Positions 53,015 to 64,000 of a stretch of DNA of 64,000 bases are shown piece by piece. The stretch comes from Pachypanchax playfairii (taxonomy: Eukaryota; Chordata; Actinopteri; Cyprinodontiformes; Aplocheilidae). The notes beneath the pieces were generated by a model, which saw only the letters and a list, made by a program, of their open reading frames with translations, did not search any database and was not told where the DNA came from. Position numbers and translations under genes: made by a program. Position 1 is the stretch's first letter. Each line of letters begins with the position of its first letter. Location of the stretch: positions 1,251,718 to 1,315,717 of the forward strand of contig SSNP01000031.1 of NCBI GenBank assembly GCA_006937955.1, in the 5' to 3' direction.

Positions 53015-54289
53015 TCAGACTCCAGCTTGCAGAAAAGTGTCGACAGTCTCTCTAATGTGGCTCAGCTTCTCTTTTGATTATTAAAATCTACAACAACAAC
53101 CAAAAAATAAATAGAAAATCAGTTAAAAATATCCAGACACATTTTGCAGATCTGTGTTTCGGCGTGGCACGTGTAATACATCGGACATTTCTGCCTGTCT
53201 GTGCGAACACACTTAGCTGTTCCAAAAATAGTGCTTCGCTGCTGCCGACTGTGCGGACGTCACAGCAAAGGAATGTGGGCCATGCGCCAGCTGCGATCTG
53301 CTCTACAAAACTGCACCAAAAAATCTGTTGTTCTAGCACACATTTCCTCTTGGAGGGAGGAACGAACCGACAGAGAGGTGGATGGGTTGATGAATGGAGC
53401 AGAAATATTATCTTAACAAAGCCGTGGTTATTATTAAATCCAGTAGTCATGACAGTCCTGCTACTGCGAGCTCCGTTTGTCACATCTTCATCTCGAGATC
53501 TCTCATGCACACATGGGGCCCAGATGACTGGCTGCAACCATACGACTGCTCGGGGTTCTCATGCGGAGCAGATGACCAAGATGATAATTACTTAATTCCC
53601 AAGCAGATCGTTGTACAGGTCGTGACCAGGCATTTGCAGATTAGAAAACATTTATGGCATCTTGATTAGAGCCTTGTGGAAAAACAGATACGTGTGCAAA
53701 GTCTTTATGATGCCACAAAGATCTAAATCATGACGAAGATGTTACTAAACTGCTCCAGGTTTTTTTTTACAAGTGTAGTGAATGTATGCAAATTAGAAAA
53801 ATGTGTGTATTTTAATGGAAATAAGCCCACAAATATGTTTTATGGGGTTCATTAAAGGCACGCAGACGTTACACAAGAATGGTCTGCAAACAACGGAGGA
53901 ATTCTCTAAAATCAGACCCACTTTCTCTATATGAAGCACTTGTTTGGTTCCAGAATTTACATTCCAATCTTAACTACATCCTGGTCCACAGCTCTTGCAG
54001 ATTCAAGTAGGCCGGATGCTTAGCTCAGCTTCAGAGAATAGGCGAATGGAACAAGGTTTTCAGGGTTACCGGGGACAAGAGGCCCTATATAATCTCCTCA
54101 TTATGCCACAAGCTCACTGCATTGGAATGTTTGCAGCTACGGGGCCTTTTTTTTCTTTACACTGCTGGAAGATCCGAGACTGTTTCGGAGCATTTCCATG
54201 TGCACAGGACAAGAAGAATTTAAAGCTGCAAAAACTTGTGAAGCCCCCTCATTCAACAGCCTTAACCACAGCTTCTAAAACACACAGAC

Positions 54290-54340
54290 TCACTAATCAG
54301 CCATAACATTATGACTGATATAATGACTGATATAAACTCT
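54290..54340 (+). repeat. mariner-like terminal fragment with 12-bp tandem duplication
   Basis: AATCAGCCATAACATTATGA resembles the end sequence of a dispersed fish mariner-type element, by memory. It is followed by ATGACTGATATA repeated exactly twice (54311-54334). No partner terminus is visible within 1 kb. Confidence 0.4.
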
Positions 54341-54536
54341 CCCTGCACAGGATGTTTGCTGGAAGAACCTCCTGAGATTAATGCCTATCTAAACATTTTT
54401 GTAGATGAGCCAGTTAGCCACAATACTTGCTAACGTGTGTCAAAACTCAACCTGAGGGAAACACTTCAGGGCAGAGTGCAAAGAACAAGAAATATAGCGT
54501 GTATAAATACGGTTTTCTTGCTAAATGATGAAACAT

Positions 54537-54775
54537 TTGTTAGCGCTGTTGCCTCGCAGCAAGAATATTGCAGCCGTGACTAGTGGCTGGGACCTTTCTG
54601 CTCTGAGTCTGCATGTTTCTACCTGCGCCTGCACAGGTTTTCTCCACATGCATGTTAGATTAAAGATATTATAAACTGACCCAAGGGGTGTGGGTGTATG
54701 TGTAAGATGAGTGCATGGTTGTTCAACTCCATGTGACCTTGTGATAGACCTGTGACCTTTTCAGGCTTGTTTACG
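54537..54775 (-). repeat. diverged copy of the same fish interspersed repeat as at 43415 (reverse)
   Basis: The plus strand reads TAGCGCTGTTGCCTCGCAGC, then GTCTGCATGTTTCTACCTGC, GGTTTTCTCCACATGCATG and TGTGATAGACCTGTGACC. This is the reverse-strand text of the family at 43415-43640, with its GTTAGCACTGTTGCCTCACA-type end preserved. It is old and mutated. Confidence 0.6.
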
Positions 54776-57700
54776 TTCTCTATCCCTCATACAGGTCAGT
54801 AACTGTCCTCTTCCAAAAACAATCTATTTATTTAACTGTTTCCACCCCGTCTGCAAAACAACCAACTGTCCTGCACATCAGATGTTCAAAAAAGGTGGAA
54901 AATTGCAGCACCTTTCTCTGGAATGTATGACAGGGGATTTTGAGGACATCTGTAAGTTCTTTACCCAAAAAGTAAACTAGGTTACACCCTACTCAAATTG
55001 GCTTGCACTCCAATTTCAGCTGAATAAACTGTGTCTTTTTTCCAGGAATCAAACACCTTTTGGAAGTTTTAACAAAAAGGATGGCAGCAAAGTATCGTTG
55101 TCATTTCTTACACTTAGTTTTTGTTTGTAGAATATGTAACCGAGCACAGAGGGAGTTTCGGGTTTTCGTCCAGCCTCAGTGCCTGGCACACATCACCAGA
55201 AGGGTCTTATCACAAAACGCTGGGCTCAAAGCAACTGTTTCCTGTTTATTTGGTGCCAAACATGCCAAGAAAGCACTGTCGAACTGTTGCTGTGGGAATT
55301 TTAAGTGTCTCTCATAAAAGGAAATGTTAAAGTAATGGTATGTTTGCCGTTTCAGAGCAGTGTTGCCATGGTTTTTAGGGCTCAGCTGAGGGAAATTCCT
55401 CATACAGAGGCAGCTTCAGAGAGCTGAGTCGTGTCTGGTCTTACAGTAGACTGAAATACAGATCTCATGGTACGACTGTGTTCAAATATGCTATAAAACA
55501 GCCCCTGTGTGTACACGTGTAGCTGATCTGACAGGTTGTATTACAAACAGCTCAGTTTTAAAAATAAACTGCCTCACTCAACACATTTATTCTCCAACTC
55601 TGTCGCAGTATCATTTTTACTTTGGCAACATGTCAATAACCGCAGCTTTGACTCGCTGCGTGCACTTGTGCACAGACACAGTTCCAAGTCAAATATTATA
55701 CACTGCGATGCTCCACATTTTAAGAATGCTAACATCAATAAACATCAATAAAGATGATCTCACTAGCATCGTCTTGTTACACAATCAGGGTCCTTGGATG
55801 AGGCAGTTCTCCAAAATGTTCAAGGGGGTTTTCAATGTCGTCACACAAGTTGAACAGAGTCATTGAAGGAGTTTGGAACCCATCCAATACCCTTTTCCAC
55901 TGAGTTTCAGTGAGTCTAAATGTGAGGGAATCATGAGATGACTTTGGAAGCTGGTGATCTTTACTAAAAAAAAGTTTGAGAGAGAGTGTGACATTCCATG
56001 TGCAACAAAATTGCTAAAAAAAAAAGTCTGATCTACCAAGTGTAAACGTGCCACCAATAAATATTTGCGTATTTTCTTGCATTTATATAGAGCCAACAGC
56101 AGCAGCCCATTGAGATACAGGCATTATCAAAAGCAATACTTGAACCCAAATGCATTCAGCTGAAGTAATGTGCTCTGCTTGATGTCTGACACAAGGTACT
56201 ATTTGTCTCTGTAGATAAGAGAAATCCATTCAGTTCATAAACAATCCTGTCAGGACATTTGTTTTTCCAAGATTTCAGTCAAATTTCAACGATATGAGCA
56301 GAGTGTCATAGTTTACACAAATTAGAAATGTCCTCATAATAAAAGAGCTATCTGTGTTGCCAAGTGAGTGTTCTGTGATACGCAAACAAGGAATAAATTA
56401 AATCTCATCCAGCTGATCACTTGATGCCACAACAGTTTTAATAGCGAGTTTTTTTGTTTTTTTGATACTGTAATCAAAAAGTACTTCTCAGAATCTAATC
56501 CTGCAACACAGACAGGATATGTATTTTTATTTCTATAAGGGGATTTAAGATGAGTTACAAAAACAACTCTTACTGAGTAGGAGGTTGTCTGTTGAATTTC
56601 AGCATTAAAGTGTGGAGAGATAAAACAAACAGACCTAAAACCAGGTAGGCAACAGACATTTATAGCATATGGAAGACACTATGTTACAGTGTGTACCATG
56701 CCACAGAGCTGAGGCCTTCCCCCACAGCCAGACACAGGAAGACTGAAAGGGGAAACGGACTAACCTCATTAGCCTTGTGCCTCGTCTGTCAGGAACAGCC
56801 TGCAGGCTTGTGCTAATGCACTGAAAACTAACGGCCTTTGGTCAGTTTATGTGGTACCTGTATGCCAGTAAAGGAAGAAGCTGTTTTAGGGAAGCAAGCA
56901 AGATGGGGGGGACCTGAGCGAGACTATTGAGAAGGTGCAAGACAGCTGGATTCAGACAGACTGAACAGCTACATCTGGATTCCACTTAGGTAAGCCTGAA
57001 AACAATCAGTCCAGAAAAGGCACACAAGCACCGTCTGACTCTGCTCCACTTACAGAACAATAACCACAATGACAACATCCACAACAAGCCCGTCGCCTGA
57101 GGCTTTAACCTCATTTAGACCTAAAACATGCTGCACAGACACACGCCGTACGAGCCGCTTTACTGGAAAGACTCATTAATTCCTCTTTTCACATCCAGTA
57201 ACGCTGAAAAGATATTGAGTGTGTGATAAGGGCTGCCACTTGTACACACGAGCGAAGAGCCAAAACGGGAAACAAGCAGCAAGCGAGATCAATCCAAATG
57301 AGAACAGTGGAAAAAAGAAGCCACTTCAGAGGCAGTTGTTTTTTCTGTCCGAAGAGACACCTGAAACGTCACAAAGCGTACTCAAATTTGTTCTTGGATC
57401 CATTGTGATGAGCAGAAGAGTGTTAACTTACATATTTTGGAGTTTTCTCATCCCTTTTTAAGTCAGTAATAGGACTGAGATTACACACTTTTTAATATTT
57501 GAGGTTTGAATGTGCAGTAAAGAACACAAATATGGTTTCAAGTATTAACAACAAAAAGAAATCCAGCCTCTCTGCCTTCATTGACACACATTAACACACA
57601 TTTTTGCATCTTTTAAAGTTCCATGTTTGTGTGGTTAAACCAGGCTAATTAAATTAGCTGCATACTGCTGCCATTTTTACAGAATAATCATACCTTATCA

Positions 57701-59186
57701 GTGACTTACACACATTGAGCTGGCACCATGGTATCAGGTTGGTCTTTGTAAAGAACAAAAATCAACTTTTCATACCATTAACTGTTGTTTTAACACACTA
57801 AGACGCTAACTGCTCACTTTACCAGGAGAACAAACAAATGTTTCTCACACAGATATAAATGGATCATTATGACACATCATGAAAATGCAGCGTCTTTGTA
57901 ACAGACTTTACATAACTAAAGTTACAGTTAGCTTAAATACACCGGGACTTTTCTGCATCTAATCTGAAGAGAAAAGAGTCTTGTGTGGCCACTTTGGTTC
58001 CGGGGTCATTTGCCAGCTGTTGGCACCCCCCCCTTCACAGCTGGTGGCAATATTAACCCAAATGCTGGCAGACTGCTGCTGGTGGGGGTTGAAAGAAACA
58101 CCTAGTCAGCCCTGGCTGTGGCTCTGCTCTGCCTATGAGTGTGCATGTCCCGAGCTGCCCTACGTTAGTCTGGATGCATGTCCACACTTGTGGTTAAGTC
58201 ACTTAAGACTCAGTCTAACTTGTGTGCAAAACGTTGCACACATGTAGGGGTGTGTTTGTGTGTACGTAAATAGAGCCCGTGTTGCTGTTTGCAGAGGTGG
58301 ATGTCGTGAGGATCCACGCCATAAACAAACACAACTGAGTAAAGAATGCAAATGGAGTGTCTCTTTATCAATCCATCAAATGATATATGTTCGGTGCCTA
58401 TATGGCACCTCTTAAACTTGTGTTTTAGAATGTGTTGCTCATTTACCCACTTACACATTTTTTATTGTGTGCATCACACGGTTGGAACATGGGAGCTCAA
58501 TGACAAGAAAGTTTCTAGTTGTAGAACAAAAGCCCTTTCCACTCATCCATGACCACCTCTTATTTATTTTAATGATTTTCAAAAAGTTAAATTCCCTGTG
58601 AAGGAAAAAGTGCCGCACTAAGACAGCTGTTCAAACTCGGGTGACATTCAACAAGCAAGACAATGGATGATGGAAAAAATCCATCTGTATAAGGTTACAG
58701 TTCTTCTGTAGCTGACAAGGTCATGAACAAGGCAGATAAACTGTGTACATAAAACTGAATGACTCAAAATCTATTTGTTGTTCATAAGGTAAAATTGGAG
58801 ATGCCTCCATGCGACAATGTTGGAGAGTTACAGTACTGAGTCCTGATGATGACTCTGCATTAATACCATGGCTAAAATGGTTGTAGTATTAACTGCAGCG
58901 ATTAAACTGATTAATCAGATCTTCTGAGGAGGCTTTCTGTGGAAAATGTCTAAATAATGACATAATGACAAGCTAGCAATAGCACTGAAACGTGATCATA
59001 ACATTTCTGCTGTAAAGGTTTATAGAACTGCAACAGAGTGACATTTTTAGTCATTAGTTCATCCATCTGATCAGAGTTAATTCATCTGTTTTTCCAAACT
59101 GAGGCTGATCAAAGAGCGACAGGTAAGATATTAACTGTTCACAAACTTTTCAAAGAAATCCAACTCAAAAGGTTTGAATTATTGCT

Positions 59187-59421
59187 TTAAAGGAGAACGC
59201 CCGTTTTTTGCAATTGGGGCCTTATTTATTCTGCTGCGGCGAACGCAGGCCCAACTGACTCTCGTTTATTCTCGTTTATTGGTTCGTTTAGGTGTTTGCC
59301 GTGTGAATCAAAAATCTCCGAGACGAATCCGAATCGCAAAAAAGTACCACTGATGACGAGTAAAACACATCTCACAGAATAAATAAGGCCCCAATTGCAA
59401 AAAACGGGCGTTCTCCTTTAA
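59187..59421. mobile_element. TTAA-flanked MITE with perfect 43-bp terminal inverted repeats
   Basis: TTAA at 59187-59190 and 59418-59421 flanks a 227-bp element. Its arms at 59191-59233 and 59375-59417 are exact reverse complements over 43 bp, starting AGGAGAACGCCCGTTTTTTG. The 141-bp centre includes TCTCGTTTAT in tandem and encodes nothing. TTAA duplication points to Kolobok or piggyBac-type transposition. Mutation-free arms suggest recent insertion or gene conversion between arms. Confidence 0.92.
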
Positions 59422-60283
59422 GGCTCATGATGGAGTAGAACAATAGTAGATCAGAGAGATTTTGGGAGCGTGGTCTAAGGAACAGCTCAGATTCTCCACA
59501 GAACCTTGAAGCTTCAGACCTTTTAATCTCATCCTCTAAAAGCTAATTCTAACATCTCAATTTAATCTTATACTGTATGTGAGCAAGAATACGTTTTGAT
59601 ATCTATAATAACAGAGGCTAATTATGATGTCACTTACAGGTTATTTAAAGCAACCAATCAGTTACTGCTAATTTGTTTATAAAGGCAAAGAAACTCTTAA
59701 TTTAAAGAAAACTTATACTGATGATTTTTGAGCAACTAAATAAACCAAACTTGTCGAACCTTGTTCAAACATCAGTTAGTAACATTATTCAGTTTAACTG
59801 AGCAGATAACGGGTCTCTAGCTTAGGACATACAGAGATTTGGACTGTGCAAAGGAACAGACGTCTGCCATTAGCGAGGAGCCGCACTGATGGGTGAAAAG
59901 ATAAAGTTTGTTTTTACTTTGTTGCTTCTGTTCGTCACTCGCGTATCAAACAGTCCTGAGAAGAAAATGAGGGAGTGTGAAAGACTGTGAGGTATGTTTA
60001 TTATTCCCTCAACTTGTTTTAAACCTCCCACTGTGTGCATGTCATTCATCTCAAGTGAGCGTGTACACACACGCACAAACGCACACACACTATAAAGTCA
60101 GCCATTATAATCCTAAACCCACATGCGTCGGCATTAATTGAGAACAACTGGAGTCACAGAAAACATGTGTTAGACATGACAGACTGCAGAGCGAGAAGGA
60201 GGCTTCCTACTGGAAATACATGTGCAAACACTTCACCATGTAACCATGTATACACAAACACATGACCGAGTGTTTTCTTCAAC

Positions 60284-60294
60284 AATATGGCGGC
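60284..60294 (+). promoter_or_regulatory. consensus YY1-type site
   Basis: AATATGGCGGC fits the YY1 consensus AANATGGCGGC exactly. It is in intron 1, with no other promoter signals beside it. One such site may be chance. Confidence 0.3.
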
Positions 60295-61359
60295 TTTGTG
60301 GCCTCTGTAATCCCGGTTACATACCAGAATAGGGGGGCTTTTTTGTTTTTTTTACTCATGTTCTCAATCAGACCCCAAAAGGAAAATGTTCAGCAAGCTA
60401 AAAAAATCTTCAACAAATTACAAAACAAGCTATAAATATTCTATAAAACTGGATCCTACAAGAAGCTTTAATATAAACTAAGATGTATCAATATAAAAAA
60501 ATAAAACGGAGTCTATTACGCACATATAAACAGGCCAAACATCATCATTTACTGCTTCTTTTAAGAGAAAATGATTGTCCACAAAAAACATGACAAGCTC
60601 TCTTTGTGAACAAATAATAATCATTCATAGGAAAAATCAGTAGCCCGGACTCGTAAACAGCCTGTGAACAATTCACAATGTACCACAGCAGCAAATAATA
60701 ACTGCATCATAAGGCAAAAAGGAAAGAGCACCGCAGAATATAAAACATTTTAGATGAACCCCCGTGTACTAAACATGTCGTAACTGAAAACAGACAACCA
60801 CCATGACAGATATTTATAATGTTAGCATAAACCAGCATCTGCTAATACATAAATTATGTAATCTTGACACACAGTGACACCGCAGCTACAAAGATTGAGG
60901 CACGTCAAGATCAGATTCCTTTAAAAATGTAGAGTTCATGAGAAAAGCAGTGAAAATTAAGGGTTTTCTCATAGTCTGAGACAATGACCACAAGCAGTTA
61001 GCAAAGATATTCACGAGTAATCCAATTGTAGCTACGTGAGGGTGAGGACTGTTTTTTTAAATATATTAGCAATGCTGTGAAGTCAAATGCCGACAACCTG
61101 TAGTTGTATTTCTTTACAGAATTTCAGTTTTTCAACTGCTACTCTAGGTTTATTTGTTAATATGTAGAGGTTTGTGTTGTGAAAGCAAATAAAATGAGAG
61201 AAACCAGACAGTCACACTGTTCAGATATTTATCCAGAGAGATTTAAAAAACTACAAATAAATGAGATTGGCAAAAAAAAAAGTTTATATAGATAAAAACA
61301 GCTGATTCCAGAGTCAAAACCACAATATCTCGGGTGAAGAGCTAACAAAACCCCTTTGT

Positions 61360-61910
61360 CTCTACTTGAAGGGGGCACCTCAAACCAGCGTTACCCCCGT
61401 TTGGCCAAAGGGGATTTATGAGGCTGAAAGTCCTGGTTCCTACCCTCAAGGAAACATCAATGGCCCCCCTCATTTAATCCTTGGAAGGGATGGTCGATAC
61501 TATATTGGCTTTAATACACACTTGCTCCCCTACTTTTGCCCGACAGAGTAGCAACATATATTGACTTCACATCACAGACCTTTCGCCATAGAAGTCCAGC
61601 TACAAAAAGGTCAGGGGTTGAGTGCAGGCAGGTGGCCGGGAGGGGTCAAAGTTCACCTCCTGGCTGACACATTGGTGGGCAGGCCTGAGCCACTCTTCAC
61701 AAAAGGACCTGTCAGTCACAGTCACTTATTTTACCGGGAGCTGATTTCTGTTGGGCCCCAGGGATCCAGCTTGCTATTTCTCTCCGGCTCCTTTACTCCC
61801 AACTGGAGCCAGATAAGGGCCTCTTTACATGACAAAGTGCTGGGGAAGAGCAGGGAAGAGAAAAAGACAAAAAAAAGGCTCCTTTCAATTGCCGATGGGG
61901 AATAAATCCC
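61360..61910. promoter_or_regulatory. candidate conserved non-coding block with DR1 nuclear-receptor site
   Basis: About 550 bp of high-complexity, GC-balanced sequence without repeats. It contains CGTTTGGCCAAAGGGG (NF1-like), GGGTCAAAGTTCA (perfect DR1 spacing, 61643-61655), CCAGATAAGGGCC (GATA) and GGGGCCTCTTTACATGACAAAG-like words. Open frames across it show no domain. Its character differs sharply from the flanking AT-rich intron. An enhancer is likely but unproven. Confidence 0.35.
61643..61655 (+). promoter_or_regulatory. DR1 element (HNF4/RXR/PPAR type)
   Basis: GGGTCA, A, AGTTCA: two nuclear-receptor half-sites as a direct repeat with one-base spacing. This is the class bound by HNF4, COUP-TF and RXR heterodimers. 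It lies inside the candidate block at 61360-61910. Confidence 0.4.
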
Positions 61911-62889
61911 CTTCCCACAAGCGTTACTGGTCACATGGTTCTTATTTTAAGCTGAGTTTCAGATCCTTTAATATTCACTTATATGGACTGACTCCCACCA
62001 GCTTGACCTCATAAAACCGTAGCGCCAAAATGACTGATGTCTTTTATCAGTGGTTTTATCTTCAAATCTTTGGAAGTGCTCTCTTTAAACTAACAATTTC
62101 TAATGATTTCAGTGGGCATAAAGGTTTATTCATTAAACAAGCAAACACTCTGAAGTTTGACTGATTTGTTTGATTCTGAGATCCTGTAAAGCCCAAATCT
62201 CAATCAGCAACAAGAAGACAGCATAAAATATCAAGTTTTAAAATTAGCTGGCCTCAGAGACGTTCGCTGGCACGTGAAAACAAACATTCCTGAAATGGAA
62301 CAAGAAGACGTAAAAGGAAAACAGAAGGGAAGCCGGCTATTTATACCTTCACAAAAACTGGCAGACAAACAAGGCTTCCGTTTTTTTATGAGTAAAATCT
62401 GAACGGTAAAAAGACATACGTGAAACGTATTAGCGAGAAAAAAAAAAAGGATGGAGGATTTAGGGTTTGATTTGATTCTAAGTCTTAAGCCAAAGAAACT
62501 CATTTGAGCCGTCCGGTTGGGTGAAAGCAAATCTAAAGAGCTGGACAATTTCTGTGAAGGAAAAAAAAAAAAAGAAGAGGAAATGAGGGGATGTCACATT
62601 AGAGCTGATGGGAGACAGAGATAAAGGGAGGACAGGTAGGCATTGTATCTCTGGTTTCCTTCTCTATTCATTCACCCTGGCTTGCTTTTTGGCCTCTTGG
62701 GAAGATGGTAACTGAAGAGGGTGTTAGAAAATGTCTTGCTGCTGTCATCTGTGGACAGAAGGAAGTTTCACATGCAGTGCTTTGTAATGAAGGAATTCAG
62801 GCAGCTGGAATCCGAGTAGGACAAAGAGTCGACCGAACAGGAAAACCATCAGCATTTTAAAGAGGTCTGTCACATCTGAAGCTGAAAGA

Positions 62890-63130
62890 ATATTCCTGTC
62901 TGAAGTGACACAGCAGTGCAATTATGAGAAAATAAACCATTTAATTAGCCTATGGCTAGTATGCGCATGGCAAATTAACAAAATAAAGTGTGGCAAATAT
63001 GTGCAAATTCAACCAAACTCACATTTCTGTGGTTATAAATCTTTTGCATACAAAAACAATCTCCAACAAAAGGGAAATAATTGTTTACAGTCGCATGGCA
63101 TGGAGATAAAATGGTAATTGCGAAGGTGCT
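62890..63130. promoter_or_regulatory. candidate conserved non-coding block
   Basis: AT-rich but high-complexity stretch with AACCATTTAATTAGCCTATG, CAAATATGTGCAAATTC (octamer-like), ACAAAAACAATCTCC and GGAAATAATTGTTTAC (Sox-like ATTGT words), and GGTAATTGCG. Dense POU, SOX and homeodomain-like words suggest a developmental enhancer. It is inferred from composition only. Confidence 0.28.
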
Positions 63131-64000
63131 GCAGCACAACAGGGGGTGGGGGGGCATTTAATATCAGATGAGGTGAAGCAGCAAAGATAGATTCTCCCAC
63201 TCTCTCTGCTGGCATTTCTCCTTGAAGGGGTCCTGATTCTCAAACACGACCATCACCACTCCCCCCTCCTCCACCAGACTCGTCACCATATTTCACACCA
63301 CTCTTTTCAAATGCACACAAATCTTCATCCATCACCGACAGCAAGGCAAAATAAACAATCAGGCTGTAGATCAATCACTGTCTGTTTAATGTTGAGCAGT
63401 GTGGAGGTTTAGCATGGCGAGGATGTGTGCGCTCGCATGCGTTCACAGCAGGATTTGCTTGATGTGCGTATGGTTTTCGACACTGCTTGTAGCAAAAGGA
63501 CAAACAGAGGGAGCCACATAAGGGTTTTTACTGTAAATGGGTTAGAAATCTCACATGACAATCCCACAACACACTCAAAACACCCACTGGCAGACCAACA
63601 AAATGTGTTTAAACCTCTGATCACATCAAATTTAGATTCTGCCTTATGAAGAACTACCTGACGTCTATTACCAGCTACTGTAAATACGGCAACAAAGAGG
63701 TGAATCCAGACCCGTGTTGATGTCAGTGCCGCCAATCCGAGGCTGATCCAGCCTTTAATCTGAACCTTAGATCTCAGCTCTCCATCGCCATGTCCACTTT
63801 AGACCCGAAGTCTACTGGCCGTCATCACCTGGCCTTCCCTCCTCTCATCTAACACTTCATAAAGACCATTCATCCCACCATCCTTTCATCCTTCTATACC
63901 CGGGGCCTCGTTAATCCTCCACTCCATCCTGACCCTGTACCACTCTACCGGACTGGGACAAACTTCAAAGAGGAAGACAGCGAGAAGCACTGCTGTGTGT

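Larger units (their letters stand above)
49436..64000 (-). other. intron 1 of jarid2 (partial, at least 14.6 kb)
   Basis: Everything above the UIM exon to the window edge. It holds CA/TG microsatellites (51111-51132, 52985-53014), a repeat copy (54537-54775), a TTAA MITE (59187-59421) and candidate conserved blocks at 61360-61910 and 62890-63130. No first exon was found. The stretches 49440-51000, 55000-57200 and 57500-59100 contain nothing recognised. Confidence 0.75.

Noticed and set aside
53074..53595. Open frame of 173 codons on the plus strand
   Set aside because: The start is in AT-rich DNA with no homology visible and a composition typical of translated intron. An overlapping antisense frame of similar length exists, which argues for chance.
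61366..61905. Plus-strand open frames of 61 and 114 codons
   Set aside because: No recognisable protein family and no splice or start context. The region is better explained as non-coding regulatory sequence.
1..64000. Search for CRISPR arrays, operons, prophage or toxin systems
   Set aside because: The window is vertebrate nuclear DNA with a spliced gene. No regularly spaced repeats or prokaryotic gene clusters are present.

Overview
The window is vertebrate nuclear DNA, almost certainly from a teleost fish, possibly a percomorph. It carries a multi-exon gene with GT-AG introns and diverged Tc1/mariner, PIF/Harbinger-like, hAT-like and TTAA-flanked elements of kinds common in ray-finned fish. 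There are no bacterial-style operons. No tRNA, rRNA or other RNA gene was recognised.

One gene explains the coding content: jarid2 (Jumonji/ARID-domain PRC2 cofactor), on the minus strand. Thirteen internal coding exons were placed between 49435 and 506. Their splice phases chain without a break into 3,633 nt (1,211 codons). In transcript order they encode the ubiquitin-interacting motif (49309-49435), an acidic/serine linker (39214-39340), the PRC2-methylated lysine and SUZ12-binding segment (25646-25869), an acidic poly-Glu exon (17699-17923), a Pro-rich exon (12491-12735), a long basic low-complexity exon ending in JmjN and the start of ARID (6366-7821), the rest of ARID (4353-4894), and six short exons for the JmjC region (506-1842). 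The first coding exon should lie above 64000. The C-terminal exons (post-JmjC helices, zinc finger) should lie below position 1. Whether this is the a or b fish paralogue cannot be decided here.

The rest is intron. Intron 14 (1-505) and the short introns between JmjC exons hold nothing notable. The 1843-4352 intron has a long imperfect inverted repeat. The 7822-12490 intron has a Tc1 relic, a hAT-like palindrome and a 55-base G run. The 12736-17698 intron has a TG/G tract, a perfect hairpin and a poly-A tract. The 25870-39213 intron has a TTAA-flanked MITE containing the only assembly gap, a possible stray first exon, and a 1.1-kb Tc1 relic. The 39341-49308 intron has two Harbinger-type non-autonomous elements. 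The intron above 49436 has a perfect-TIR TTAA MITE and several sequence-rich blocks that look like candidate regulatory DNA.

No wholly new system was found. The most interesting leads are a possible nested exon with its own splice donor at 33882-33972, the element carrying a Myb/SANT-like ORF at 39985-40634, and the candidate conserved non-coding blocks.
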